From: Bradyrhizobium sp. NAS96.2 | GTDB taxonomy: Bacteria; Pseudomonadota; Alphaproteobacteria; Rhizobiales; Xanthobacteraceae | Direction of reading: 5' to 3' | NCBI RefSeq assembly: GCF_001908235.1 | Contig: NZ_LGHK01000107.1 | Span: 1 to 63,296, forward strand | DNA: 63,296 nucleotides | Shown: positions 42,126 to 50,328 of the stretch, in pieces | Numbering within the stretch: the first letter of the stretch is position 1 | Layout of the letters: each line of letters opens with the position of its first letter | Notes under the pieces: model-generated | Database searches by the model: none | Told to the model about the DNA's origin: nothing | The model's input: the letters and a program-made list of their open reading frames with translations, nothing else | Translations under genes and position numbers: made by a program

Positions 42126-43163
42126 ATGACGCGATCACGTGATAATGTGACCGGCGGGCGGCCATCGATGTCGATTCCAAGAGCGAAATCGCAGACCAGA
42201 CGGAAACAACCGGCCTATGCGCTGATCAAGAGCGCATTGGCAAAGCACATCCGGGCCGGTGACGTGCCTCCAGGCACGGTGCTCTCCGAATCGGCGATCG
42301 CGACCTTGTTCGGCTCCAGCCGTTCTCCGGTGCGACAGGCCTTCGAACAGCTCGAGCACGTCGGCCTGGTGCGCCGGTTCGACGGCCGCGGCGTCATCGC
42401 CGGCAAGCGCAAGGTCGAACCACGGCGCGTCCCGATCACACCGGAAATGTTCGGGCTGACCGACGGCCCCGTCGACGCGGTGCGCAGCGACGCCTGGGAT
42501 GCACTCTATTACAAGCTCGAACGCGAGATCATCTACCGGTCGCTGTTCGGACGCTTCCGCGTCAGCGAGCTGGCACTGGCGCGGCATTTCCGGGTCGGAC
42601 GCACGGTGGCGCGCAATCTGCTGCTCCGCGCGCAGGCGATCGGAATCCTGGAGAAAGGCGCCAAGGCGCATTGGTATGTGGTGCCGCTGGACGAGGATCG
42701 CCTGCGCGACATCTTCGAGGTACGCGCAACGCTCGAACCGCTGCTGCTCAAATCCGCGACGGCGAAGATTCCCACCGCACTGCTTGACCGGATGGCGGAG
42801 CGGCTGCGCGAGGGGATTCAATTCCGCAGCCGCGTCGGCGTCGGCGAGCTCGACGAGATCGAGGGCGACCTGCATATCCGGTGCCTGGGCTACGGCGCCA
42901 ATCGCGAGATGGTCGAAGCGCTCAAGCGCACCCACTGCGCTTTCGTGATTGGCAAGCACATTCAGGTGGCGCTGACCGCGCCGCAGATCGATTCCTTCAT
43001 GGACGAGCATCTGGTGATCATCGAAGCCTTGCGCGCGCGCGACGGCGACGCGGCGGCCGAGATCTTGCGCCGCCATATCGAGTGGTCCCACTCCAAGGTT
43101 GCGGGCTGGATTGCCGAATTCCGCGCCATCAACGTGATCTCGCGCGTGCCCTACATGGCCTGA
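42126..43163 (+). CDS. GntR-family regulator with two winged-helix domains
   Basis: A 345-residue FadR-subfamily repressor or activator. The first winged helix lies at residues ~31-98 (YALIKSALAKHIRAG, LFGSSRSPVRQAFEQLEHVG). A second, diverged one lies at ~122-185 (LYYKLEREIIYRSLFGRFRV, HFRVGRTVARNLLLRAQAIG). The C-terminal FCD ligand domain (~195-330) carries RDIFEVRATLEPLLL and a His-rich metal site (HIRCLG, DEHLVIIEAL, RRHIEWSH). FadR-type regulators normally have one winged helix. The ATG at 42126 follows AGGAG at proper spacing. Being divergent from the Liv/sugar-acid operon, it most likely controls it, with a pathway acid as effector. Confidence 0.88.
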   Translation: MTRSRDNVTGGRPSMSIPRAKSQTRRKQPAYALIKSALAKHIRAGDVPPGTVLSESAIATLFGSSRSPVRQAFEQLEHVGLVRRFDGRGVIAGKRKVEPRRVPITPEMFGLTDGPVDAVRSDAWDALYYKLEREIIYRSLFGRFRVSELALARHFRVGRTVARNLLLRAQAIGILEKGAKAHWYVVPLDEDRLRDIFEVRATLEPLLLKSATAKIPTALLDRMAERLREGIQFRSRVGVGELDEIEGDLHIRCLGYGANREMVEALKRTHCAFVIGKHIQVALTAPQIDSFMDEHLVIIEALRARDGDAAAEILRRHIEWSHSKVAGWIAEFRAINVISRVPYMA

Positions 43164-43188
43164 GCGGCATCACCACGCATCATCGCGG

Positions 43189-43722
43189 TTACTCGTCGGC
43201 CTCGGCTTCTGCGTCCCCGGCCGAACCCATTCCGGCGAGACTTGCTTCCAGCGCGCCCAGCATCTCCTGCAGCTCCGCAAGCTTGCGCGCGCCGTAGCGC
43301 CTCGTGATCGCCGCGTAGATCACCTCCGACGTCGGCGCCACCGCCTCGATCAACTTCAACCCTTTGGCGGAGATCGAGACCACCGCACGCCGCGCGTCGT
43401 TCTCCGCCGCCTTGCGCTCGATCAACGCACGCCCCTCGAGATCGCGCAGGATACGCGACAGGCTCGGGCCGAGCAGAAACGCCACACGGGCAAGCTCGGT
43501 GACCTCGATCTCGTCGACCGCGGTGAGCGCACGCAGGATCCGCCACTGCTGCTCGGTCAGCCCGTGATTGCGCAGCGAAGGACGGAATTGCCGCATCACA
43601 GCTTCGCGCGCACGGAGCAGCGACATCGGCAGCGAGCGCGAGAATTCGCGCATCGGGGTCCGTCGCGCCGCCGCGTCGTCGCCCTGCTCCGGCCGGATCT
43701 CGTCCAATTTCTTGCGCGCCAT
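43189..43722 (-). CDS. hpaR: MarR-family regulator HpaR
   Basis: A 177-residue MarR protein of the HpaR group that controls homoprotocatechuate catabolism. The winged helix (residues ~55-120: LTEQQWRILRALTAVDEIEV, then LARVAFLLGPSLSRILRDLE) is followed by the wing ENDARRAVVSIS and dimerisation helices. HpaR of E. coli represses the meta-cleavage operon and is released by 4-hydroxyphenylacetate or homoprotocatechuate. It is divergent from hpaH; a perfect palindrome lies in the shared promoter region. It converges with the GntR gene with a 25-bp gap. Confidence 0.88.
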   Translation of the reverse strand: MARKKLDEIRPEQGDDAAARRTPMREFSRSLPMSLLRAREAVMRQFRPSLRNHGLTEQQWRILRALTAVDEIEVTELARVAFLLGPSLSRILRDLEGRALIERKAAENDARRAVVSISAKGLKLIEAVAPTSEVIYAAITRRYGARKLAELQEMLGALEASLAGMGSAGDAEAEADE

Positions 43723-43787
43723 GACCTAATCCGCCGCCGCAAACTTTTGCGCTGCAACATGCATTGATTCAGTTTGCGGGAAATCAC

Positions 43788-43799
43788 TTAACATGTTAA
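43788..43799. promoter_or_regulatory. Perfect 12-bp palindrome upstream of hpaH (HpaR operator?)
   Basis: TTAACATGTTAA is a perfect palindrome placed 33 bases upstream of the hpaH start and 65 bases from the hpaR start, both divergent. It matches the size and AT-rich symmetry of MarR-family operators, so HpaR binding is the natural guess. Confidence 0.55.
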
Positions 43800-43832
43800 T
43801 CATCTCCCGACATCCACTTTTGTGTAGCACGC

Positions 43833-44639
43833 ATGGCCCTCTCCAAGGACGATATCCGCGCTGCCGCCGAGCGGCTCGACAGTGCGGAAAAGACCCGCAA
43901 GCAAATCCGCCAGCTGTCGCTGGAATACCCCCGCATCACCCTCGAAGACGCCTACGCGATTCAGAAGGCCTGGGTCGAGATGAAGGTGGCCCAGGGCCGC
44001 GTCGTCAAGGGCCACAAGATCGGCCTGACCTCGAAGGCGATGCAGAGCGCGCTCAATATCGACGAGCCTGACTCCGGCATCCTGCTCGACGACATGTTCT
44101 TTGCCGATGGCGGCCTGGTGCCGACCGACCGCTTCATCGCGACCCGCGTCGAGGCCGAGCTCGCCTTCGTGATGAAGCATCGCCTTGCGGGGCCGAACTG
44201 CACGCTGTTCGACGTGCTCAACGCGACCGACTTCGTGGTGCCGGCGCTGGAGATCCTGGATACCAGGGTCGAGCGGGTCGATCCCGAGACCAAGGCGACA
44301 CGCAAGATCTTCGACACCATCGCCGACAACGCCGCCAATGCCGGCATCGTGCTCGGCGGCCGGCCGATCCGCCCGCTGGAGGCTGATCTGCGCTGGATCG
44401 GCGCGCTCTGCTTCAGAAATGGCCAGCTCGAGGAAACCGGCCTTGCCGCCGGCGTGTTGAATCATCCGGCGACGGCGGTGGCCTGGCTCGCCAACAAGAT
44501 CGCGCCGAACGGGCTGGCGCTGGAGGCCGGCCAGGTGGTGCTGGCGGGCTCCTTCATCCGTCCGATCGAGACCCGCAAGGGCGACACCATCCAGGCCGAC
44601 TACGGACCGTACGGTTCCGTGAGCTGCTACTTCGCCTGA
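43833..44639 (+). CDS. hpaH: 2-oxo-hept-4-ene-1,7-dioate hydratase
   Basis: HpaH adds water to 2-oxohept-4-ene-1,7-dioate to give 4-hydroxy-2-oxoheptanedioate in the homoprotocatechuate meta-cleavage pathway. The 268-residue protein of the MhpD/FAH-like hydratase fold shows GHKIGLTSKAMQSALNIDEP, RVEAELAFVMKH (metal Glu residues) and VVPALEILDTRVE. It opens the hpaH-F-E-D run, downstream of the palindromic operator. Cytoplasmic, magnesium-dependent. Confidence 0.92.
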   Translation: MALSKDDIRAAAERLDSAEKTRKQIRQLSLEYPRITLEDAYAIQKAWVEMKVAQGRVVKGHKIGLTSKAMQSALNIDEPDSGILLDDMFFADGGLVPTDRFIATRVEAELAFVMKHRLAGPNCTLFDVLNATDFVVPALEILDTRVERVDPETKATRKIFDTIADNAANAGIVLGGRPIRPLEADLRWIGALCFRNGQLEETGLAAGVLNHPATAVAWLANKIAPNGLALEAGQVVLAGSFIRPIETRKGDTIQADYGPYGSVSCYFA

Positions 44640-44660
44640 CGCACTCAGCAGGAGACCTGC

Positions 44661-45059
44661 ATGCCGCATTTTACGCTTGTATATTCCGCCAATCTCGACG
44701 GCCTCGTCGACATGAGCGCGACGGTCGAAGTGGTCCGCAAGGCCGCGGTCGAGACCGGCATCTTCCCGCTCGGCGGCATCCGTGTTCGCGCCGTCAGGTG
44801 TGAACACTACGCGATCGCCGACGGCCGCAAGACTTACGGCTTCCTCGACATGGTGCTGCGGCTCGGCGAAGGCCGCGACCTCGCCACCCGCAAGAAGGCC
44901 GGCGAGCACATCTTCAAGGCGCTGTCGGCTCATCTCGATCCGGTATTCGCCAACAGCAAGTTCGCTCTGTCGTTCGACATGCAGATCAACGACAAGGAGA
45001 CCAGCTGGAAACGCAACAACATCCACGACGCACTGAAGGTGGAGACGGTCAATGGATAA
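44661..45059 (+). CDS. hpaF: 5-carboxymethyl-2-hydroxymuconate isomerase
   Basis: HpaF (CHMI) isomerises 5-carboxymethyl-2-hydroxymuconate to the 2-oxo form. The 132-residue tautomerase-superfamily protein starts MPHFTLVYSANL, leaving Pro as the catalytic N-terminal base after Met removal; RVRAVRCEHYAIAD is also typical. AGGAGA precedes the ATG. Its end overlaps the start of hpaE by eight bases. Confidence 0.93.
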   Translation: MPHFTLVYSANLDGLVDMSATVEVVRKAAVETGIFPLGGIRVRAVRCEHYAIADGRKTYGFLDMVLRLGEGRDLATRKKAGEHIFKALSAHLDPVFANSKFALSFDMQINDKETSWKRNNIHDALKVETVNG

Positions 45060-46596
45060 AGCGACAGCGAAATCGTCAGCCGACGTGTTCCAGGCCAACC
45101 GCGATCGCGCCGGTCCCCTGCTCGCGAAGTTGAAAGCCGAAGGCATCGGCAATGTGATCGACGGCAAGGTCGTGCCGGCGGCTTCCGGCCAGACCTTCGA
45201 GACCAAATCGCCTGTTGACGGCACGGTGCTGGCGACGGTCGCGCGCGGCAATGCCGAGGATATCGATCGCGCCGCAACCGCCGCGGCCAAGGCCTTCAAG
45301 GCCTGGCGGGACATGCCGGCGGCGCAGCGCCGCAAGCTCTTGCATCGCGTTGCGGACGCGATCGAGGAGCGGGCCGACGATATCGCTGTGCTCGAATGCA
45401 TCGACACCGGCCAGGCGCACCGCTTCATGGCCAAGGCCGCGATCCGCGCCGCGGAGAACTTCCGCTTCTTCGCCGACAAATGCGGCGAAGCGCGCGACGG
45501 CCTCAACACGCCCTCGGACGAGCACTGGAACATCTCGACCCGCGTGCCGATCGGGCCGGTCGGCGTGATCACGCCGTGGAACACGCCGTTCATGCTGTCG
45601 ACCTGGAAGATCGCGCCGGCGCTCGCGGCCGGTTGCACCGTGGTGCACAAGCCGGCGGAATGGTCGCCGGTGACCGCCGACATGCTGGTCAAGCTCGCCA
45701 AGCAGGCCGGCCTCCCCGACGGCGTGCTCAACACCGTGCATGGTTTCGGCGAAGAGGCCGGCAAGGCGCTGACCGAGCACCCCGCGATCAAGGCGATCGG
45801 CTTCGTTGGCGAGAGTTCGACCGGGTCGGCAATCATGGCGCAGGGCGCGCCGACCCTGAAGCGGGTGCATTTCGAGCTCGGCGGCAAGAACCCGGTGATC
45901 GTGTTCGACGACGCCGATCTCGACCGCGCGCTCGATGCCGTCGTGTTCATGATCTACTCACTCAATGGCGAACGCTGCACGTCGTCGAGCCGGCTGCTGG
46001 TTCAGGAGAGCGTTGCCGGCAAGTTCATCGAGAAGCTGACCGCACGCGTGAAAGCACTCAAGGTCGGGCATCCGCTCGATCCCGCGACCGAGATCGGGCC
46101 GCTGATCCATGAGCGGCATCTCGCCAAGGTCTGCAGCTATTTCGATGTCGCCAGGAAGGACGGCGCGACGATCGCGGTCGGCGGCAAGCCGCATGACGGT
46201 CCCGGCGGCGGCCATTATGTGCAGCCGACGCTGGTCACCGGCGCCAATGCGACCATGCGCGTCGCGCAGGAAGAAGTGTTCGGCCCGTTCCTGACCGTGA
46301 TCCCGTTCAAGGACGAGGCTGACGCGATCGAGATCGCCAACGGCGTGCAATACGGCCTGACCGGCTATGTCTGGACCGGCGACATGGGCCGCGCGCTGCG
46401 CGTCGCCGATGCGCTGGAAGCCGGCATGATCTGGCTCAACTCGGAGAACGTCCGCCATCTGCCGACCCCGTTCGGCGGCATGAAGTCGTCCGGCATCGGC
46501 CGCGACGGCGGCGACTACTCATTCGACTTCTACATGGAAACCAAGCACGTCTCGCTCGCGCGCGGGACGCACAAAATTCAGAAACTGGGAATTTAG
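45052..46596 (+). CDS. hpaE: 5-carboxymethyl-2-hydroxymuconate semialdehyde dehydrogenase
   Basis: HpaE oxidises the ring-cleavage semialdehyde to 5-carboxymethyl-2-hydroxymuconate with NAD+. The 514-residue aldehyde dehydrogenase has the catalytic Glu275 (FELGGKNP), nucleophile Cys309 (GERCTSSSR), the NAD-binding TPWNTPFML and GSTG-like ESSTGSAI segments, and EEVFGPFLTVIPF. The ATG overlaps the end of hpaF by eight bases. It is followed by a short palindromic repeat, then hpaD. Confidence 0.93.
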   Translation: MDKATAKSSADVFQANRDRAGPLLAKLKAEGIGNVIDGKVVPAASGQTFETKSPVDGTVLATVARGNAEDIDRAATAAAKAFKAWRDMPAAQRRKLLHRVADAIEERADDIAVLECIDTGQAHRFMAKAAIRAAENFRFFADKCGEARDGLNTPSDEHWNISTRVPIGPVGVITPWNTPFMLSTWKIAPALAAGCTVVHKPAEWSPVTADMLVKLAKQAGLPDGVLNTVHGFGEEAGKALTEHPAIKAIGFVGESSTGSAIMAQGAPTLKRVHFELGGKNPVIVFDDADLDRALDAVVFMIYSLNGERCTSSSRLLVQESVAGKFIEKLTARVKALKVGHPLDPATEIGPLIHERHLAKVCSYFDVARKDGATIAVGGKPHDGPGGGHYVQPTLVTGANATMRVAQEEVFGPFLTVIPFKDEADAIEIANGVQYGLTGYVWTGDMGRALRVADALEAGMIWLNSENVRHLPTPFGGMKSSGIGRDGGDYSFDFYMETKHVSLARGTHKIQKLGI

Positions 46597-46603
46597 CCAG
46601 CAC

Positions 46604-46648
46604 TGTCATTGCGGGGCGACGCTTAGCGGTGGGCCCCGGAATGACGGA
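46604..46648. repeat. Short palindromic intergenic repeat (tcattgcggggcg type)
   Basis: The arms gtcattgcggggcg and ccccggaatgac enclose a short loop between hpaE and hpaD. It is a short version of the element at 570-652 and could form a hairpin in the operon message. Confidence 0.6.
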
Positions 46649-46669
46649 CCAAAAATTGAGGAAACACCG

Positions 46670-47653
46670 ATGCCCGTTCCGACGCACGTCTTCGATCCGC
46701 CGTTCAACATCATCCGTTGCAGCCATGCCGTGCTCGACGTCACGGATTTCGACAAGAGCGCCACCTTCTACGAGAAGACGGTAGGCCTCCACATCGAGGA
46801 CCGCGACGACAAGTCGGTGTATCTGCGCGCCAGCGAAGAGCACCAGCATCACTCGGTGGTGCTGCGCAAGGCGGCGAAGGCCGCCTGCAACCGGCTCGGC
46901 TTCAAGGTCGGCAATGACGGCGACCTCGACAAGGCTGCCGCGTTCTGCTCCGAGAACGGCATCAGCTACGCTTTCGTCGACCAGCCGTTCCAGGGCCGCA
47001 CGCTGCAATTCACCGATCCGTTCGGCTTCCAGATCGAGCTCTACGCCACGATGGAGAAGCGCCCGCATCTCTTGCGGCGTTATGATCTCTACAAGGGCTG
47101 TCATCCGCAGCGGCTCGACCATTTCAACGTGTTTGCCGCCGAGGTGCAGGACACCGTCGATTTCTACGCCCGGCTCGGCTTCCGCCTCACCGAATATGCC
47201 GAGGAGGACGGTGACAATGGCCGCATCGCCGCCGCCTGGATGCACCGCAAGGGCAATGTCCACGACTTCGCCATCACCAACGGCCGTGGCCCGCGCCTGC
47301 ACCACATCGCCTATTGGGTACCGACCGCGATGAACATCGTGCATCTCTGCGACGTGATGGCCTCCTCCGGCTTCCTCAAGAACATCGAGCGCGGCCCGGG
47401 CCGGCACGGCATCTCCAACGCCTTCTTCCTCTACATCCGCGATCCTGACGGACATCGCATCGAGCTCTACACCAGCGACTATTTCACCGGCGATCACGAC
47501 CACGAGCCGCTACGCTGGTCGCTGCGCGATCCACGCCGTCAGACGCTGTGGGGCGCGCCGGCGCCACGCTCATGGTTCGAGGAAGGCTCGACTTTCGCAG
47601 GGCAAGCGGTGCGCGAGCCGCGCTTCGTCGCCGACGTACTGGTTGCGGACTAG
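46670..47653 (+). CDS. hpaD: 3,4-dihydroxyphenylacetate 2,3-dioxygenase
   Basis: HpaD opens the ring of homoprotocatechuate between C2 and C3 with molecular oxygen. The 327-residue type I (VOC-fold) extradiol dioxygenase has a metal triad in His151 (RLDHFNVF), a His in LHHIAYW (211/212) and Glu265 (HRIELYTSDY). The metal is Fe(II) or Mn(II). Two VOC modules span residues ~12-130 and ~145-285. This is the VOC-type enzyme, not the LigB-type HpaD of E. coli. Its start follows GAGGAAAC. Confidence 0.92.
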   Translation: MPVPTHVFDPPFNIIRCSHAVLDVTDFDKSATFYEKTVGLHIEDRDDKSVYLRASEEHQHHSVVLRKAAKAACNRLGFKVGNDGDLDKAAAFCSENGISYAFVDQPFQGRTLQFTDPFGFQIELYATMEKRPHLLRRYDLYKGCHPQRLDHFNVFAAEVQDTVDFYARLGFRLTEYAEEDGDNGRIAAAWMHRKGNVHDFAITNGRGPRLHHIAYWVPTAMNIVHLCDVMASSGFLKNIERGPGRHGISNAFFLYIRDPDGHRIELYTSDYFTGDHDHEPLRWSLRDPRRQTLWGAPAPRSWFEEGSTFAGQAVREPRFVADVLVAD

Positions 47654-47674
47654 TAAACAAGATTCCATCCCCTC

Positions 47675-47784
47675 GTCGTCCCGGCGAAAGCCGGGACCCA
47701 TAACCACCGAATTAAGTTGCTGAACTGGCCGCGTGCCCCTTCCGATAGCCGCGGAGTATGGGTCCCGGCTTTCGCCGGGACGAC
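47675..47784. repeat. Perfect-arm palindromic repeat (gtcgtcccggcg type)
   Basis: 28-base arms (47675-47702 and 47757-47784; gtcgtcccggcgaaagccgg and its complement) flank ~54 bases. The same arms occur at 53253-53371. It separates hpaD from the hpaG-like gene, whose start is only 20 bases beyond. Confidence 0.85.
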
Positions 47785-47803
47785 ATCAACGATTGGATTG
47801 CCG

Positions 47804-48676
47804 ATGACTGCCCCTCGCCTCGCCACCTATTCCGTCAACGGCACCACCAGCTATGGCGCCGTCACCGACAGCGGCATCGTCGACCTCTCGTCGCGTTTCG
47901 CCAAGGACTACCCGACCTTGCGCGAGGCGATCGCCGCCGGCGCGCTGACCAGGCTCGTGGAGGACGCCACCAAGCGCGCACCCGACCACGCGCTCGACGC
48001 GGTCACCTGGCAGCCGCCGATCCCGGCACCGGACAAGATCATCTGCATCGGCGTCAACTATCCGGACCGCAACGCCGAGTACAAGGACGGCTCGGACGCG
48101 CCGAAATATCCCAGCATGTTCCTGCGGGTGCCGCGCTCCTTTGTCGGCCACAACACGCCGGTGGTGCGGCCGCGCATCTCGCCGCAGCTCGACTATGAGG
48201 GTGAGCTGGTGCTGGTGATCGGCAAGGCCGGCCGGCACATTGCCGAGAGCGCCGCGCTCGATCACATCGCCGCGATCACGCTGTGCAACGAAGGCACCAT
48301 CCGCGACTGGGTGCGCCACGCCAAGTTCAACGTCACCCAGGGCAAGAATTTCGATTCCACCGGCAGTCTCGGCCCGTGGATCGTGCCCTACACCAGCGAA
48401 GCGCAGATCGCCGATATCCGCCTGACCACGCGGGTCAACGGTGAGGTCAGGCAGGACGACCGCACCTCGCGCTTGATCTTCGGCTTCCGCTACCTCATCA
48501 ACTACATCTCGACCTTCACGACGCTGGTTCCCGGAGACATCATCGTCACGGGAACGCCGACCGGCGCGGGTGCGCGGTTCGATCCACCGCGTTATCTGAA
48601 GCCCGGCGATGTCGTCGAGGTCGAAGCCGAAGGCGTCGGCATCCTGCGCAACGGCGTCGTCGACGAAGCCAACTAA
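47804..48676 (+). CDS. Fumarylacetoacetate-hydrolase family protein, HpaG-like
   Basis: A 290-residue FAH-fold protein with the metal-binding YEGELVLVIGKAG (Glu-x-Glu), RSFVGHNTPVV, NEGTIRDWVRHA and the C-terminal GDIIVTGTPTGAG. In the hpa pathway HpaG decarboxylates and isomerises the carboxylated intermediate. E. coli HpaG has two tandem FAH domains (~430 residues), while this is a single-domain protein, so the role is likely but not certain; a general acylpyruvase is the alternative. The ATG at 47804 is preferred over an upstream frame that runs through the palindromic repeat. Confidence 0.8.
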   Translation: MTAPRLATYSVNGTTSYGAVTDSGIVDLSSRFAKDYPTLREAIAAGALTRLVEDATKRAPDHALDAVTWQPPIPAPDKIICIGVNYPDRNAEYKDGSDAPKYPSMFLRVPRSFVGHNTPVVRPRISPQLDYEGELVLVIGKAGRHIAESAALDHIAAITLCNEGTIRDWVRHAKFNVTQGKNFDSTGSLGPWIVPYTSEAQIADIRLTTRVNGEVRQDDRTSRLIFGFRYLINYISTFTTLVPGDIIVTGTPTGAGARFDPPRYLKPGDVVEVEAEGVGILRNGVVDEAN

Positions 48677-48700
48677 CCCCGCAAGCAAGTGGACGGTGCC

Positions 48701-50328
48701 ATGACCTCAACATCCGGCGGCGAAGCGATCGTCAACGGCCTCGTCGCGCACGGCGTCGACACCGTGTTCGGCCTGCCCGGCGCGCAGATCTATGGCCTGT
48801 TCGATGCGTTCCATCAGGCGCAGCTCAAGGTGATCGGCGCCCGGCATGAGCAGGCCTGCGGCTACATGGCGTTCGGCTACGCTCGCTCTTCCGGCAGGCC
48901 CGGCGTGTTCAGCGTGGTGCCCGGCCCCGGCGTGCTCAACGCCTCGGCGGCGCTGCTGACCGCGTTCGGCTGCAACGAGCCGGTGCTGTGCCTGACCGGC
49001 CAGGTGCCGACGCAATTCCTGGGCAAAGGCCGCGGCCATCTGCACGAGATGCCGGACCAGCTCGCGACGCTGCGCACTTTCGTGAAGTGGGCGGAGCGGA
49101 TCGAATACCCCGACAACGCGCCCGCGATGGTGTCACGCGCATTCCAGGAAATGCTGTCGGGCCGGCGCGGCCCCGCCTCGCTGGAAATGCCATGGGACGT
49201 GTTCACCCAGCGCACCGAGGTTGCGGCCGTCAAGCCGTTCGATCCGTTGCCGGCGCCGCAGCCCGATCCTGACCGCATCAAGCGGCCGCCGATCTGATTG
49301 CCGGCAGCAAGGCGCCGATGATCTTCGTCGGCAGCGGCGCCATCGAGGCGCGCGAGGAAATTCTTGAGTTGGCCGAGATGATCGACGCGCCTGTGGTCGC
49401 ATTCCGCAGCGGCCGCGGCATCGTCTCCAACGCGCATGAGCTCGGCCTCACCATGGCATCCGCCTACAAGCTGTGGCCGAAGACCGATCTGATGATCGGC
49501 ATCGGCACCCGCATGGAGCTGCCGACCATGTCGCGCTGGCCTTATCAGCCGGCCGGGCTGAAATGCGTGCGCATCGACATCGATCCGGTCGAGCTGCGCC
49601 GCTGGCCGGCCGATGCCGGCGTGATCGCCGACGCCAAGGCCGGCACCGCCGACCTCGACGCCGCCGTCCGCAAGGCCGGCTACACCAAGACGTCCGGTCG
49701 CCGCGCCGCGATCCGCGAGGCGACCGCGGCCACCGAGCAGGAGATCCAGCGCATCCAGCCGCAGATGGCCTATTTGAAGATTCTGCGCGAGGTGCTGCCG
49801 GCCAACGCCATCGTCACCGACGAGCTGTCGCAGGTCGGCTTCGCCTCCTGGTACGGCTTTCCGATCTATGAGCCGCGCACCTTCGTCACTTCGGGCTATC
49901 AGGGCACGCTCGGCTCGGGCTTCCCGACCGCGCTCGGCGCCAAGGTCGCCAACCCGAACAAGCCGGTGGTCGCGATCACCGGCGACGGCGGCTTCATGTT
50001 CGGCGTGCAGGAGCTCGCCACCGCGGTGCAGTTCAAGATCGGCGTGGTGACGCTGGTGTTCAACAACAACGCCTATGGCAATGTCCGCCGCGACCAGCGC
50101 GAGCGCTTCGACGGCCGCGTCGTCGCCTCCGACCTGGTCAATCCGGACTTCGTCAAGCTCGCGGAATCCTTCGGCGTCGGCGCCGCACGCGTTACGTCGC
50201 CCGATCACTTCCGCCCGGTGCTGGAGAAAGCGCTGGCCGACGGCGGGCCCTATGTGATCTCGGTGGAAGTGCCGACCGATTCCGAGGTCTCTCCCTGGGC
50301 GTTCATTCACCCGGCGAGAAACAACTAA
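48701..50328 (+). pseudogene. ThDP-dependent enzyme, interrupted by one-base frameshift
   Basis: Together the two frames give ~542 residues of an acetolactate synthase/benzoylformate decarboxylase-like enzyme. The N-terminal pyrimidine domain has the catalytic Glu (RHEQACGYM) and FGLPGAQIYGLFDAF; the C-terminal pyrophosphate domain has GDGGFMFGVQEL with NNNAYGN. The frames separate at 49283-49290: the first ends at a TGA at 49295-49297 (DRIKRPPI), while the second runs from ~49288 through KAPMIFVGSG. One missing G in the cggccgcc stretch restores an intact protein. It could be a real inactivation or a sequencing error. It lies 24 bases after the hpaG-like gene. Confidence 0.82.
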
